Source of the DNA: Shewanella sp. MTB7
GTDB lineage: Bacteria; Pseudomonadota; Gammaproteobacteria; Enterobacterales; Shewanellaceae
Length of the DNA: 64,000 nt
NCBI RefSeq assembly: GCF_027571385.1
Contig: NZ_CP085636.1
Coordinates: 6,303,001-6,367,000, forward strand
Direction of reading: 5' to 3'
The notes under the pieces were generated by a model, which had not been told where the DNA came from, did no database searches, and saw only the letters and a program-made list of their open reading frames with translations. Shown here piece after piece: positions 10,401-18,275 of the stretch. Both the position numbers and the translations under genes were made by a program. Each line of letters starts with the position of its first letter. The stretch's first letter is position 1.

Positions 10401-10793
10401 ATGAATAAAAAACTTATTTTAATATCAAACAATCCTAGCTTACTCAATGACATGTTATTTCCAACTCAGATCGTTGCCGAGAGTAATATTGATGTTATTA
10501 ACCAATGCAGAGATCAAATCCATGCAGGGGCCAAATTAGTAACACACCCTTTAGCGGGTAGTATAAAACCTTGGGAAACGCCTTATCGATCTATATTAAT
10601 ACAAGTTAAACCAGAAATTCAGGGGCAGGCCTCTCTAGATATGCACTCATTAGAGATGATTGAGTCCGCAATCCAAAAATACAATACCAAACTAGTAGGG
10701 ATTAATAAACCTAAACCTACCCTCAAGTCAGATGCTGACTTTCAATTAGTGGATAAAGAACTCATGTTGTCGGCTCTAAAATCGCTACGCTAG
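10401..10793 (+). CDS. grdX: GrdX-family protein
   Basis: Small cytoplasmic protein of 130 aa resembling GrdX, the accessory protein of unknown function encoded with glycine/betaine/sarcosine reductases. The family pattern is visible: N-terminal ILISNNP, a central THPLAGSIKPWETPYRSILI block (given here as HPLAGS and KPWETPYRS), and a C-terminal DxxLM segment. In Firmicutes grdX is usually inside or ahead of the operon on the same strand; here it is on the opposite strand, convergent with grdB, and shares a terminator with it. No signal peptide or membrane segment is seen. Assigned from recalled family pattern and context. Confidence 0.8.
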   Translation: MNKKLILISNNPSLLNDMLFPTQIVAESNIDVINQCRDQIHAGAKLVTHPLAGSIKPWETPYRSILIQVKPEIQGQASLDMHSLEMIESAIQKYNTKLVGINKPKPTLKSDADFQLVDKELMLSALKSLR

Positions 10794-10802
10794 TTCGACC
10801 AA

Positions 10803-10830
10803 TAAAAAAGCCCCATTCGGGGCTTTTTTA
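10803..10830. terminator. Bidirectional terminator between grdX and grdB
   Basis: Stem GCCCC-ATTC-GGGGC (10810-10823) is flanked by A6 and T7. It ends both the plus-strand grdX and the minus-strand grd operon. Confidence 0.9.
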
Positions 10831-10853
10831 TTCACAACAAACAGCAAGAGTGA

Positions 10854-12149
10854 TTAAAATACCGTTTGATCGGTTATCTCAGTCATCAGACCCTTAATCG
10901 CCTTTTCTACCAACATACGACGTTGGTGCTTCTCTTCCTCTGGCGTTGCTTTTGGATCGCCCAGTGGATGCGGAATAGCAATCGCTGGAACAATACGGTT
11001 AGCACCGACAGTTAAGGAGATAGGGACCACAGTCGCAATATGAACAACTGGCATTACTTTTTCAATTTCTTTTAGCATCGTTGCACCGCAACGAGTACAA
11101 GTGCCTCAAGTGGATGTAAAAATGGCAGCAGTAACCCCGGCCTTTAGCAGTTCCATGGCGATGGCTTCACCATAAGCTTTAGAGTTAGCAACAGAGGTAC
11201 CATTACCCACAGTTGCATAATAGATATCATGCAACTTACCAATCTTACCTTCTCTTTCCATATCACGTAGAACATCGACAGGTAAAACTCGGTTTGGATT
11301 CTGATTACAGGCAACTGGATCATAACCACCGTGGGCAGTTTCATGGGTCTCAGAAGTAATAGTATCCAACCCTTCAATGCTATAAGTACCAAACTTTGAT
11401 GCACTGGAAGACTCAATCCTATCTGGATTCCCTTTAGGTACCACACCACCAGACGTCACTAAGGCAAATACTGCGGTAGTGGGATCAAGTATCGCAGGTT
11501 GGGGGTCAACACGATCGAACACCGGCATTGGGTATTCAGTAGTGGTAGTGCCCTCAAGCTTAGCAATTAACATATCAACTGCACGCTCAGAGCCGCGCTT
11601 ATCAGCAAAATAGTTAACCCTTAAGCCACGAGGCATATAACCTTCATCTTCAGGCGAGCCTAACTTACCTTCAGTTTCAATAAAACGATTGATAAGATGT
11701 GCCATAGCAGGAGCGGCTTTTCGCATGCCAGCTGCACTGTTCGATGTTTCTGCAAAATAGGCAAAATTACGGAACATCTCGTAACCAGGGTTTTCAACAT
11801 AGATGCCTGAAATCGTAGTAATACCCAGTTCATGGGCGACTTTTGCCACCATACCACAAGCCATACCATAACGGCCGGCGTTAAATGCAGGTCCCGCTAC
11901 GACTAAATCAGGCTTAAGCTGTTGCAGTATCTCTTTAATGCCGTAACAGCTCAGTGATTCATTTTCGTTAAAATATGAGTCACCACAAATAATGGTATGA
12001 GTAATTTCACCCTTACCTGCCATTGCAGCGTTTAACTGCGCGCCCACACCGACTTGGCCTTCAACAACCTCCATCGGAATATGTGCCATCTCTTCGCCGC
12101 CTTTTTGGCCGAAGAACTGATTAATATAATGTACAACTTTAATTGTCAT
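10854..12149 (-). CDS. grdB: Glycine/betaine/sarcosine reductase selenoprotein B (Sec-containing subunit)
   Basis: Substrate-binding selenoprotein of the reductase: with GrdE it splits the amine from its substrate and passes a carboxymethyl group to GrdA. The reading frame is interrupted by TGA at 11106-11108, which is Sec348 of 431 residues: ...TAAIFTST-U-GTCTRCGATML... The STUGTCTRCGA context is the signature of the family. N-terminus VVHYINQFFG is also typical. A hairpin begins 12 nt after the UGA. Last gene of the operon, 12 nt after grdE. GrdB, GrdF (sarcosine) and GrdH (betaine) are too alike for the substrate to be decided by eye. Confidence 0.95.
11079..11093 (-). promoter_or_regulatory. 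SECIS-like hairpin after the grdB UGA
   Basis: On the mRNA, CGUUGC-GGU-GCAACG forms a perfect 6-bp stem with a GGU loop, starting 12 nt after the UGA. In E. coli fdhF the SelB-binding upper stem-loop starts 11 nt after UGA and presents GGU in its loop. Stem, loop and spacing are read directly; SelB binding is inferred. Confidence 0.7.
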
Positions 12150-12161
12150 AACAACCTCACC

Positions 12162-13454
12162 TTAACCTTGCTTAGATGTTAAGTTATGGAACCCAAGTTC
12201 GCAGGTAGCACCAAGAATGGCCTGCAACTCCACGGTGATAGAGCCATCGGCATGTAAACTACCGTCAAATCCACCCGCAACCGTATCAGCATAAGAATCC
12301 AACCCAATAACACGCTGCATTGGCGGCAGAGTGATCAACTGGTTAGCATTACCGTTAGAGATCACCGCATCTGCCGATGGATGTGCATCAGCCAGTGACT
12401 GACTCTCGCCATTTTGACCAGCATACTCATCGGTCATCAAAACCACTTTCAAGCCAGCTTCAGTCAACTTACGGCTGTTCATGATCAAGTCGGCGTCTGG
12501 ATTACCAAAGCCCTCTTCACTGACAATGACGGCATCCCAGCCCATCTGCGTTGCCAACTTGGCGACGAAATTAGATGAACGCTCTTTGTCTTTCAACGTC
12601 ACGTTCTCGTTAGTCACAATGACACCCATGAAGTTATATTTACTGCCATGATGTTTATAAAGATCGTGAATAACAGGACTATTTTGATGAATATAAGAGG
12701 TGTTCTTATCACAAGCAGAAACACAGTTGCCGCTGGTGATAGCCCCATCCATCACTTCTGTTGGATACATTAATGTTGGCAAGATCCCTTTCACATCAAC
12801 ACCATAATAATAGGTGTCATGCAATAGTCCCTGACTTTGCAACATGTAGATATAGCCCACTTTAGGCAGTTCTGGATACAAGGCAGCCTGCTCTAACATA
12901 GGCTTAGTTTCGTAGGTCTCGATCTCATCAGGTGTGGCTGAAATAGACAACTTACCTAACCAACGTGCCGCTTCATGCCCAATCATGCGTAAGATAAATT
13001 CGTGATCGTATTGATTGCACTTGTCATTAACTTCACAGGTAATAACCAGATTCATCAGTGAGGAGTAAGGAGTATATTCAGCACCAGGACCACTCATGTC
13101 GATGATACCTTCTTGGAATCCGACTATGCTGCCTGTAGTGACAACTGACATACCTTTAAGTACATGAGTACGCCCTTCACCAACCATATCCTCTTCACCA
13201 AGATGGCGACCAGGGAAAATATGACCTTTCCCTTCAACCTTCACTCTAGGCTCGATGACATCTTTGACTGGCATAATACGGGTACTATCACCCGGCTTGG
13301 CAATGGCCAGTTCAATGCTTGAAATGCGATGATCAATGTCAACGAGGAACGCATTAAGTTCCTGCTCATTAATCACCAGTTTATTTCCGAGTAATTCACT
13401 TTGTGGCCCAAAGACCAAGTCACCAATGTGAATGTTGCCAACTTCAAGTTTCAT
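12162..13454 (-). CDS. grdE: Glycine/betaine/sarcosine reductase component B proprotein (pyruvoyl subunit)
   Basis: Partner of GrdB. The family is made as a ~47-kDa proprotein that cleaves itself to two subunits, generating a pyruvoyl group from cysteine to form a Schiff base with the substrate amine. The 430-aa product keeps the cleavage pair Asn243-Cys244 in the context ITSGNCVSACDKNTSY, very near Cys242 of the studied enzyme. ATG at 13454 gives MKLEVGNIHIGD, the standard N-terminus; an upstream in-frame start would run into selD. Lies 55 nt after selD and 12 nt before grdB. Confidence 0.95.
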   Translation of the reverse strand: MKLEVGNIHIGDLVFGPQSELLGNKLVINEQELNAFLVDIDHRISSIELAIAKPGDSTRIMPVKDVIEPRVKVEGKGHIFPGRHLGEEDMVGEGRTHVLKGMSVVTTGSIVGFQEGIIDMSGPGAEYTPYSSLMNLVITCEVNDKCNQYDHEFILRMIGHEAARWLGKLSISATPDEIETYETKPMLEQAALYPELPKVGYIYMLQSQGLLHDTYYYGVDVKGILPTLMYPTEVMDGAITSGNCVSACDKNTSYIHQNSPVIHDLYKHHGSKYNFMGVIVTNENVTLKDKERSSNFVAKLATQMGWDAVIVSEEGFGNPDADLIMNSRKLTEAGLKVVLMTDEYAGQNGESQSLADAHPSADAVISNGNANQLITLPPMQRVIGLDSYADTVAGGFDGSLHADGSITVELQAILGATCELGFHNLTSKQG

Positions 13455-13509
13455 GGATATCTCCAAATAACACGACAATAGATGGTATGTAACATTAGTT
13501 TCTAACAGA

Positions 13510-14553
13510 TCAGAAAATCCTGATCCCTTCTCCATGTTCGGCATGTCCAACCACCCAACATGGTTCACCTAGCTTAGAAAATTCTTGTAATAATTCAGGC
13601 AAACTTGCTTTCGGCACAGCAGCAAGCAAGCCGCCAGAGGTTTCTGGGCAACACAGTTTCAGCCGCCACAGTTCTGATAAGTCATCGGAAAAATGTAATC
13701 GCTGCCGATACTCATCCAGATTTCGTTTAGCGCCGCCAGGAAGGAGTCCCTGCTCGGCATACTCCTTCACACCATCAAAAAAGGGCACTGCATTAGCATC
13801 AATATGTAAACAGACGCCACTCTTCTCCGCCATTTCCAGTCCGTGCCCTAAGAGGGAATAACCGGTAATATCGGTGCAGGCTTTAATGGGATAACGAGAG
13901 AATATTTGAGCCGCGCTGCGGTTTAGCGCTTTCATGCTGTTAGTGGCTAGCTGAATATGCTCAGTCGTCGCCTTGCCCCGTTTAGCCGCCGTTGAAACCA
14001 CGCCGTTGCCTATGGGTTTAGTCAACACCAACACATCTCCAGCAGTAACAGCGGCTTTGGTTTGCACTTTTGAAGGGTGAATAATACCCATGACCGACAG
14101 GCCAAATTTGGGTTCGCTATCTTCAACGGTATGACCGCCGACTAGCACGGCGCCAGCTTCGCGCACTTTATCTGCGCCACCTTTGAGAATTTGTGCCACA
14201 ACTTCATCAGGCAATTCAGGCGGAACACAGAAGATATTCATCGCCAGAGTTGCTTCGCCGCCCATGGCATAAACGTCACTTAATGCATTGGCTGCTGCGA
14301 TAGCGCCAAAATCATAGGGATCATCGACAATGGGGGTAAAGAAATCCAAAGTTTGGATAACGGCTACATCGTCATTTATTTTGTAAACCGCAGCATCATC
14401 ACTAACGGCTAGACCAACCATAAGGTTAGGGTGTTCATGTTCAGGGAACAAAGGGGTTATCAAACGCAGAACCTGCGCCATGGCACCAGGGCCAATCTTA
14501 GAGGCTCAACCCGCTTTCTTGGTCATTTGCGTCAAACGCACTTTATCGCTCAT
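13510..14553 (-). CDS. selD: Selenophosphate synthetase, itself a selenoprotein
   Basis: Makes selenophosphate from selenide and ATP for SelA. The full frame starts at ATG 14553 (MSDKVRLTQM) and reads through TGA at 14506-14508 as Sec16 in TKKAG-U-ASKIGPG, the catalytic position that is Cys in E. coli SelD. Total 347 aa. The GGHTVEDSEPKFG and conserved Asp/Gly nucleotide-binding motifs are present. A hairpin begins 11 nt after UGA. It sits inside the grd operon between grdD and grdE, with an intrinsic terminator just upstream. Starting at the later ATG 14481 would lose the catalytic residue and is rejected. Confidence 0.96.
14481..14494 (-). promoter_or_regulatory. SECIS-like hairpin after the selD UGA
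   Basis: The mRNA segment UGGC-CCUGGU-GCCA starts exactly 11 nt after the UGA, with GGU in the loop. The stem is short (4 bp), but position and loop match the E. coli fdhF SelB-binding element. Confidence 0.6.
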
Positions 14554-14628
14554 GTCTAACTCCAAAATTTAGGGAATAGAGCCTGCTTAATAAAAGCCAA
14601 CCTCTGCTACTTAACCATGTCTTTATCT

Positions 14629-14655
14629 AAAAAATGCCCCGCCGCCATGCGGGGC
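14629..14655 (-). terminator. Internal terminator between grdD and selD
   Basis: On the minus strand GCCCCGC-ATGGCG-GCGGGGC is followed by ATTTTTT. It stands 22 nt after the grdD stop and ~75 nt before the selD start, so it separates trxB-trxA-grdA-grdC-grdD from selD-grdE-grdB or allows only partial read-through. Confidence 0.8.
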
Positions 14656-14676
14656 TTTCATAGCAATTAAACTGAC

Positions 14677-15831
14677 TTACAAATACTGCTTAGTGTGTAA
14701 GTGTTCTCTAGCCTTATCTTTATCTGCCGCCGCAATCATCACTATCGGACCGGTACATCCCATACCAGTTCGGGCAAAAATCCCCACAGACCAAAGAGAT
14801 TCACAAGCATCTTCAATCTCAAGAATATCGATACCACTAATGTCTGCATCGGTGATTTTTGTCGCTGGCGCGACCACCACAGGTTTAGTTGCGACTTCCG
14901 TTTTAGCTTGTTTTAGCTCAGTTAAAATCAGATCTAAACCCGCTTTCTTTGCCAACTTCATCTCAGCTTCGGTAATCGCTAGTGCCTGACCAATAACTGC
15001 GTCTGCACATAATCGCATGGCTCCAGCAATAACAGGGGCACCGGATGCGCGCGAGATAATTGCAACCAGATGCTGGCTGCCCTCTCCCAATCCAGGACCA
15101 TAACCGTAACCCGATGCTTCGTAGCTGCCACCTGTAGTAAATGATGAGAACATCTTCATCATTAAATTACCGGTTAGACTATCAGTCACCATCACATCTG
15201 GCGTGCCCTTAAGCAGGTCATTACCGCGCATACACACGCCACCATCTTCACGAGAAGACTCGGTAAACCTGATGTCATAACCTTGCTGTTGCAATCTTTT
15301 CAGATAGCGTTCCACCAGCGCAGCACCATCAATATTCAGGATGCCCACCGTCGGCTGGTTAATTCCCGTCGCCTTCGCCAGAGCAATACCATTAATGGTA
15401 TTTTTCAGCATAGCCGCAATGCGATGGGTATCCGTTGTGCCAGTGGTAGAAGCTATTATCATCTCTCGTCCAAGAGATGGCGTAACAACTTTACCAAACG
15501 TACTTACCCCTAATGGAAAGTTGTAATGCAGGGTGACACAGCCGTCTATCTCATTGTTTTTAAGGAGTGCTTCCATCACACTGTGGCAAGCATGCAGATC
15601 ATCAGCTTGATGCAGTTCAAACTCAGTTTCTATCGTTTGACCGATAAGCACAGGCTCAATATCTGGATACTGACGAGCCACCATCTTTGCGGCACGGTGC
15701 AACTCATCAGCGCCATGTTCACTGCCGACTAAGGTTAACCCTATACGTTTTTTTGCACCAAACTGACCACTTAACAAACCATCAGCCATATCACTGAAAA
15801 TATCAGCAAGCTGTTTGTTTATGTTACCCAT
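14677..15831 (-). CDS. grdD: Glycine reductase component C, GrdD subunit
   Basis: With GrdC it forms protein C, which takes the carboxymethyl group from selenoprotein A as an acetyl thioester and releases acetyl-phosphate. The 384-aa protein has the C-terminal motif RTGMGCTGPIV, whose Cys is residue 359, the same number as the known active-site thiol Cys359 of Eubacterium acidaminophilum GrdD. The fold is related to phosphate acyltransferases (PlsX-like). Begins 13 nt after the grdC stop. Confidence 0.95.
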   Translation of the reverse strand: MGNINKQLADIFSDMADGLLSGQFGAKKRIGLTLVGSEHGADELHRAAKMVARQYPDIEPVLIGQTIETEFELHQADDLHACHSVMEALLKNNEIDGCVTLHYNFPLGVSTFGKVVTPSLGREMIIASTTGTTDTHRIAAMLKNTINGIALAKATGINQPTVGILNIDGAALVERYLKRLQQQGYDIRFTESSREDGGVCMRGNDLLKGTPDVMVTDSLTGNLMMKMFSSFTTGGSYEASGYGYGPGLGEGSQHLVAIISRASGAPVIAGAMRLCADAVIGQALAITEAEMKLAKKAGLDLILTELKQAKTEVATKPVVVAPATKITDADISGIDILEIEDACESLWSVGIFARTGMGCTGPIVMIAAADKDKAREHLHTKQYL

Positions 15832-15844
15832 AATCGCCTCCTGA

Positions 15845-17392
15845 TTACTTAGCGCTGTCTTGTTCGAGTGTCAGCATGTTTTGGGCAACATTTTTCATCG
15901 CCTCGGCAATCAATTGCTTGATACGAGCTTCATCAATACCTGAGTCTGTGGTAATACCTGGGTTCTTTTGCACCACGAAACTCAAACCATCAAACAAGTT
16001 GGTCATACGTCCGAGGAACAAGCTGCCCTTACCCACCATCATAAAATTATTGATATCGCCATTGAGGATCATATCGCGACCAAATCCTACAAATGGCACA
16101 CCTGATGGAATGTGGCCCTGAGTCGGTGCCCAACCAGGCATACCGTGCTCGATGACAAAATCAGGCAACTGTTTACGGTCCAGTAAGCCCTCTTTTACTG
16201 CAAGTGCAGCAATCATTTTGTAGTTAGCTTCTGGCACGTTTCCGGCACCAGCAGGCTTGGTAATTTCTGGGTTGTGCATTTCGACAGAATACTTGTCAAT
16301 TTGCAGCATTGTCATACCATTATCTGTTAATGGCTTAGAGATTAAGCTGGTCATCACCGCTTGTGGCGATGAACCAGTCCCCACGGTATGGCGACCAATA
16401 ATGTCAGTATTAATGATCGGGTTTACCCCATCATTCTCGCTGATTAGACAAGCAAACCCAGCCAACACATCTTCCAATACCGGCATATTTTTAGCGACAT
16501 GATCGCGGCCATTCATGCCTAGTTTGGCTACGGCGCCACCGGCAACAACCAAGACATGTTTAAACACGCCTGCTTTAACCAAGGCCGCGGCGGTGGTAAA
16601 TGCATGAGCGGGAGCGGCGCAGAATCCACGTACATCAGAACCAGTGGCATTAATACAACCGGAAGATTCACCGATGGCTTTGGCAAAGTTACCACCACCA
16701 CGTTGATTGACATCTCCACACGCTTCTTCAGAACACTCGATAATGTATTCAACAGTCGACAGATCTATCCCTTGAGTCTTGAGGTTTAATACTGCAATAA
16801 CTCCGGTAGCCTTGGCGCAGAGATTTTCTAACATAATATGGCCAGACAAGTTCTCATCTTCGTCATGAGCTTGTTTTACACAGCCGACAAGTTCGCCGTT
16901 AAGGATAAGCGGCTCAGCCTGATGTAAATCAACGAAGGCCTGCATTTTCGCCATCGTTTCAGTATTCGCGTCCTGTAGCAGGTTCAATGCTCCCAGCACA
17001 GGATGATCGTTAAATTTATCTTGATAAGCAGCAACAAACTCAGGAGAAAGCAGTACCAGATCAAACACATCTACATGTTGTAGTAAGGCATAAAACTCCT
17101 CCTCACTCAGGATGTCACCGTATTTACCTAAGCGTTCAGCATCAGCTTTGTGCTCATACCAGGGCTGTGACAAATCAGTCAGTGCTTCAGGCATAATATT
17201 ACCGATATAACACTGGTTAGCCGGATAAGCGACAACCTCATTGTAGGGCCGTAAGTGATCCTGCAACTGCTGAAGATAAGGATCTTGTGGGTTTCTTTTA
17301 CGAGTAGCAACCTGAACTGCACCGTGCTGAACTAAAATATCCGGTGTATGAGCAAGGATATAGCTAATGCCTTTAATTACTGCAAATCCCAT
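15845..17392 (-). CDS. grdC: Glycine reductase component C, GrdC subunit
   Basis: Larger subunit of protein C (515 aa), distantly related to beta-ketoacyl-ACP synthase III. The family blocks YIIECSEEACGD, GCINATGSDVRGFC and CAAPAHAFTTAAALVKAG are visible, as is the distal HGMPGWAPTQGHIPSG block. Length matches the clostridial protein (about 510 aa). It lies 72 nt after grdA and 13 nt before grdD, in the same operon. Acts in the cytoplasm on carboxymethyl-Se-GrdA. Confidence 0.95.
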   Translation of the reverse strand: MGFAVIKGISYILAHTPDILVQHGAVQVATRKRNPQDPYLQQLQDHLRPYNEVVAYPANQCYIGNIMPEALTDLSQPWYEHKADAERLGKYGDILSEEEFYALLQHVDVFDLVLLSPEFVAAYQDKFNDHPVLGALNLLQDANTETMAKMQAFVDLHQAEPLILNGELVGCVKQAHDEDENLSGHIMLENLCAKATGVIAVLNLKTQGIDLSTVEYIIECSEEACGDVNQRGGGNFAKAIGESSGCINATGSDVRGFCAAPAHAFTTAAALVKAGVFKHVLVVAGGAVAKLGMNGRDHVAKNMPVLEDVLAGFACLISENDGVNPIINTDIIGRHTVGTGSSPQAVMTSLISKPLTDNGMTMLQIDKYSVEMHNPEITKPAGAGNVPEANYKMIAALAVKEGLLDRKQLPDFVIEHGMPGWAPTQGHIPSGVPFVGFGRDMILNGDINNFMMVGKGSLFLGRMTNLFDGLSFVVQKNPGITTDSGIDEARIKQLIAEAMKNVAQNMLTLEQDSAK

Positions 17393-17464
17393 TTGAAGCT
17401 CCTGAATATCAAGATCCGGATCCAGAGATTCTCTGAACCCGGTTATTACATGTTTAAATGACGG

Positions 17465-17932
17465 TTAAAGATATTTACCAAACTGGGTACGGTAGCTTTT
17501 CACTTCAGCCACAATTTCGTCTACATCTAATACCATTTCCATCATGCCAATTTGTTCGTCATAAACGTCCGCATTGACTGCATTTTTTACTTCTGGCTCA
17601 ACCACATGGTAACAAGAGAGTCCTAACTGAACTCCGGCTAGTGGACCTGCAAAAGTTGGATCACCGTTGGTGACAGTTTCACACGCAAGGCCTGAAGACT
17701 CAGCTTCAGCACCACCAAGAATCACGACCACATTTTCTGGTCCATATTCTTCAGCGAGTGATTTGATCCGCTTTTGATTTTCTAGATCCATAGCGCCTGC
17801 GCTTGTTCAGACAAAGCATTCTGTAGTAGAGAACAGCACTTGGGCACCCGTAGTGTTAATGCAAGCTTCGATTGCTTGACCAGGAACACCATCTCGATCA
17901 CCTAAAATAATGACTTTTTTATTAGTGAACAT
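17465..17932 (-). CDS. grdA: Glycine reductase selenoprotein A
   Basis: Small selenoprotein carrier: its selenolate receives the carboxymethyl group from component B and, after acetyl transfer, is re-reduced by thioredoxin. Starts at ATG 17932 ([20 protein letters not shown]). TGA at 17807-17809 is Sec42 in [15 protein letters not shown], the CxxU redox motif of the family (Sec44 in E. acidaminophilum). Total 155 aa, usual for GrdA. An ATG after the UGA would yield only 108 aa without the active site. A 12-nt self-complementary stretch AGCGCAGGCGCU lies only 3 nt after the UGA, so the SECIS placement is less clear than in selD and grdB. Confidence 0.97.
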
Positions 17933-17948
17933 CTTATCTCCAAAGGAT

Positions 17949-18263
17949 TTATAGATACTTTTTAATAGTGGAAGCGATCTCAGCTACTTCCAGTTCTTCT
18001 CCGCAAAGATGCTCAAGCTTCTCTCCGTTTTTATAGAACACGATTGATGGTAGCCCCATCACTTTTTGAGCCATAGCCAAGCGGCGACTACCTTTTATAT
18101 CCAACTTACAAAATTTGATTTGTGAACCAAACTCTTCCGCTAACTTAGTAATATCAGGCATCAACTCCATGCAACGACCACAGCTTTCGCTCCAGTAATC
18201 CACTAACACCACACCATCGATATTTACTTCTTGTTCAAAATTATCTTTATTAAGTTCAATCAC
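17949..18263 (-). CDS. Thioredoxin-like protein with CGRC active site
   Basis: Probable electron donor to selenoprotein A. The 104-aa thioredoxin fold has the redox motif Cys28-Gly-Arg-Cys31 in [14 protein letters not shown] instead of the usual WCGPC, and the cis-proline loop [11 protein letters not shown]. The Trp before the first Cys is displaced and Pro is replaced by Arg, changes expected to alter redox potential and partner choice. It lies between trxB and grdA with spacers of 12 and 16 nt, the same arrangement as in clostridial grd operons. Confidence 0.93.
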   Translation of the reverse strand: MIELNKDNFEQEVNIDGVVLVDYWSESCGRCMELMPDITKLAEEFGSQIKFCKLDIKGSRRLAMAQKVMGLPSIVFYKNGEKLEHLCGEELEVAEIASTIKKYL

Positions 18264-18275
18264 TATTCTTGCTCC

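Noticed and set aside
10854..11078. Separate 74-aa gene after grdB
   Set aside because: It is the grdB C-terminus after the Sec codon; the STUGTCTRCGA signature spans the junction.
13510..13512. TGA at the selD end as a further Sec codon
   Set aside because: SelD proteins end near this position; read-through would add only a few residues before a stop.
17465..17791. Gene starting at MDLENQ
   Set aside because: It is grdA after its UGA; the start at 17932 restores the complete 155-aa selenoprotein.
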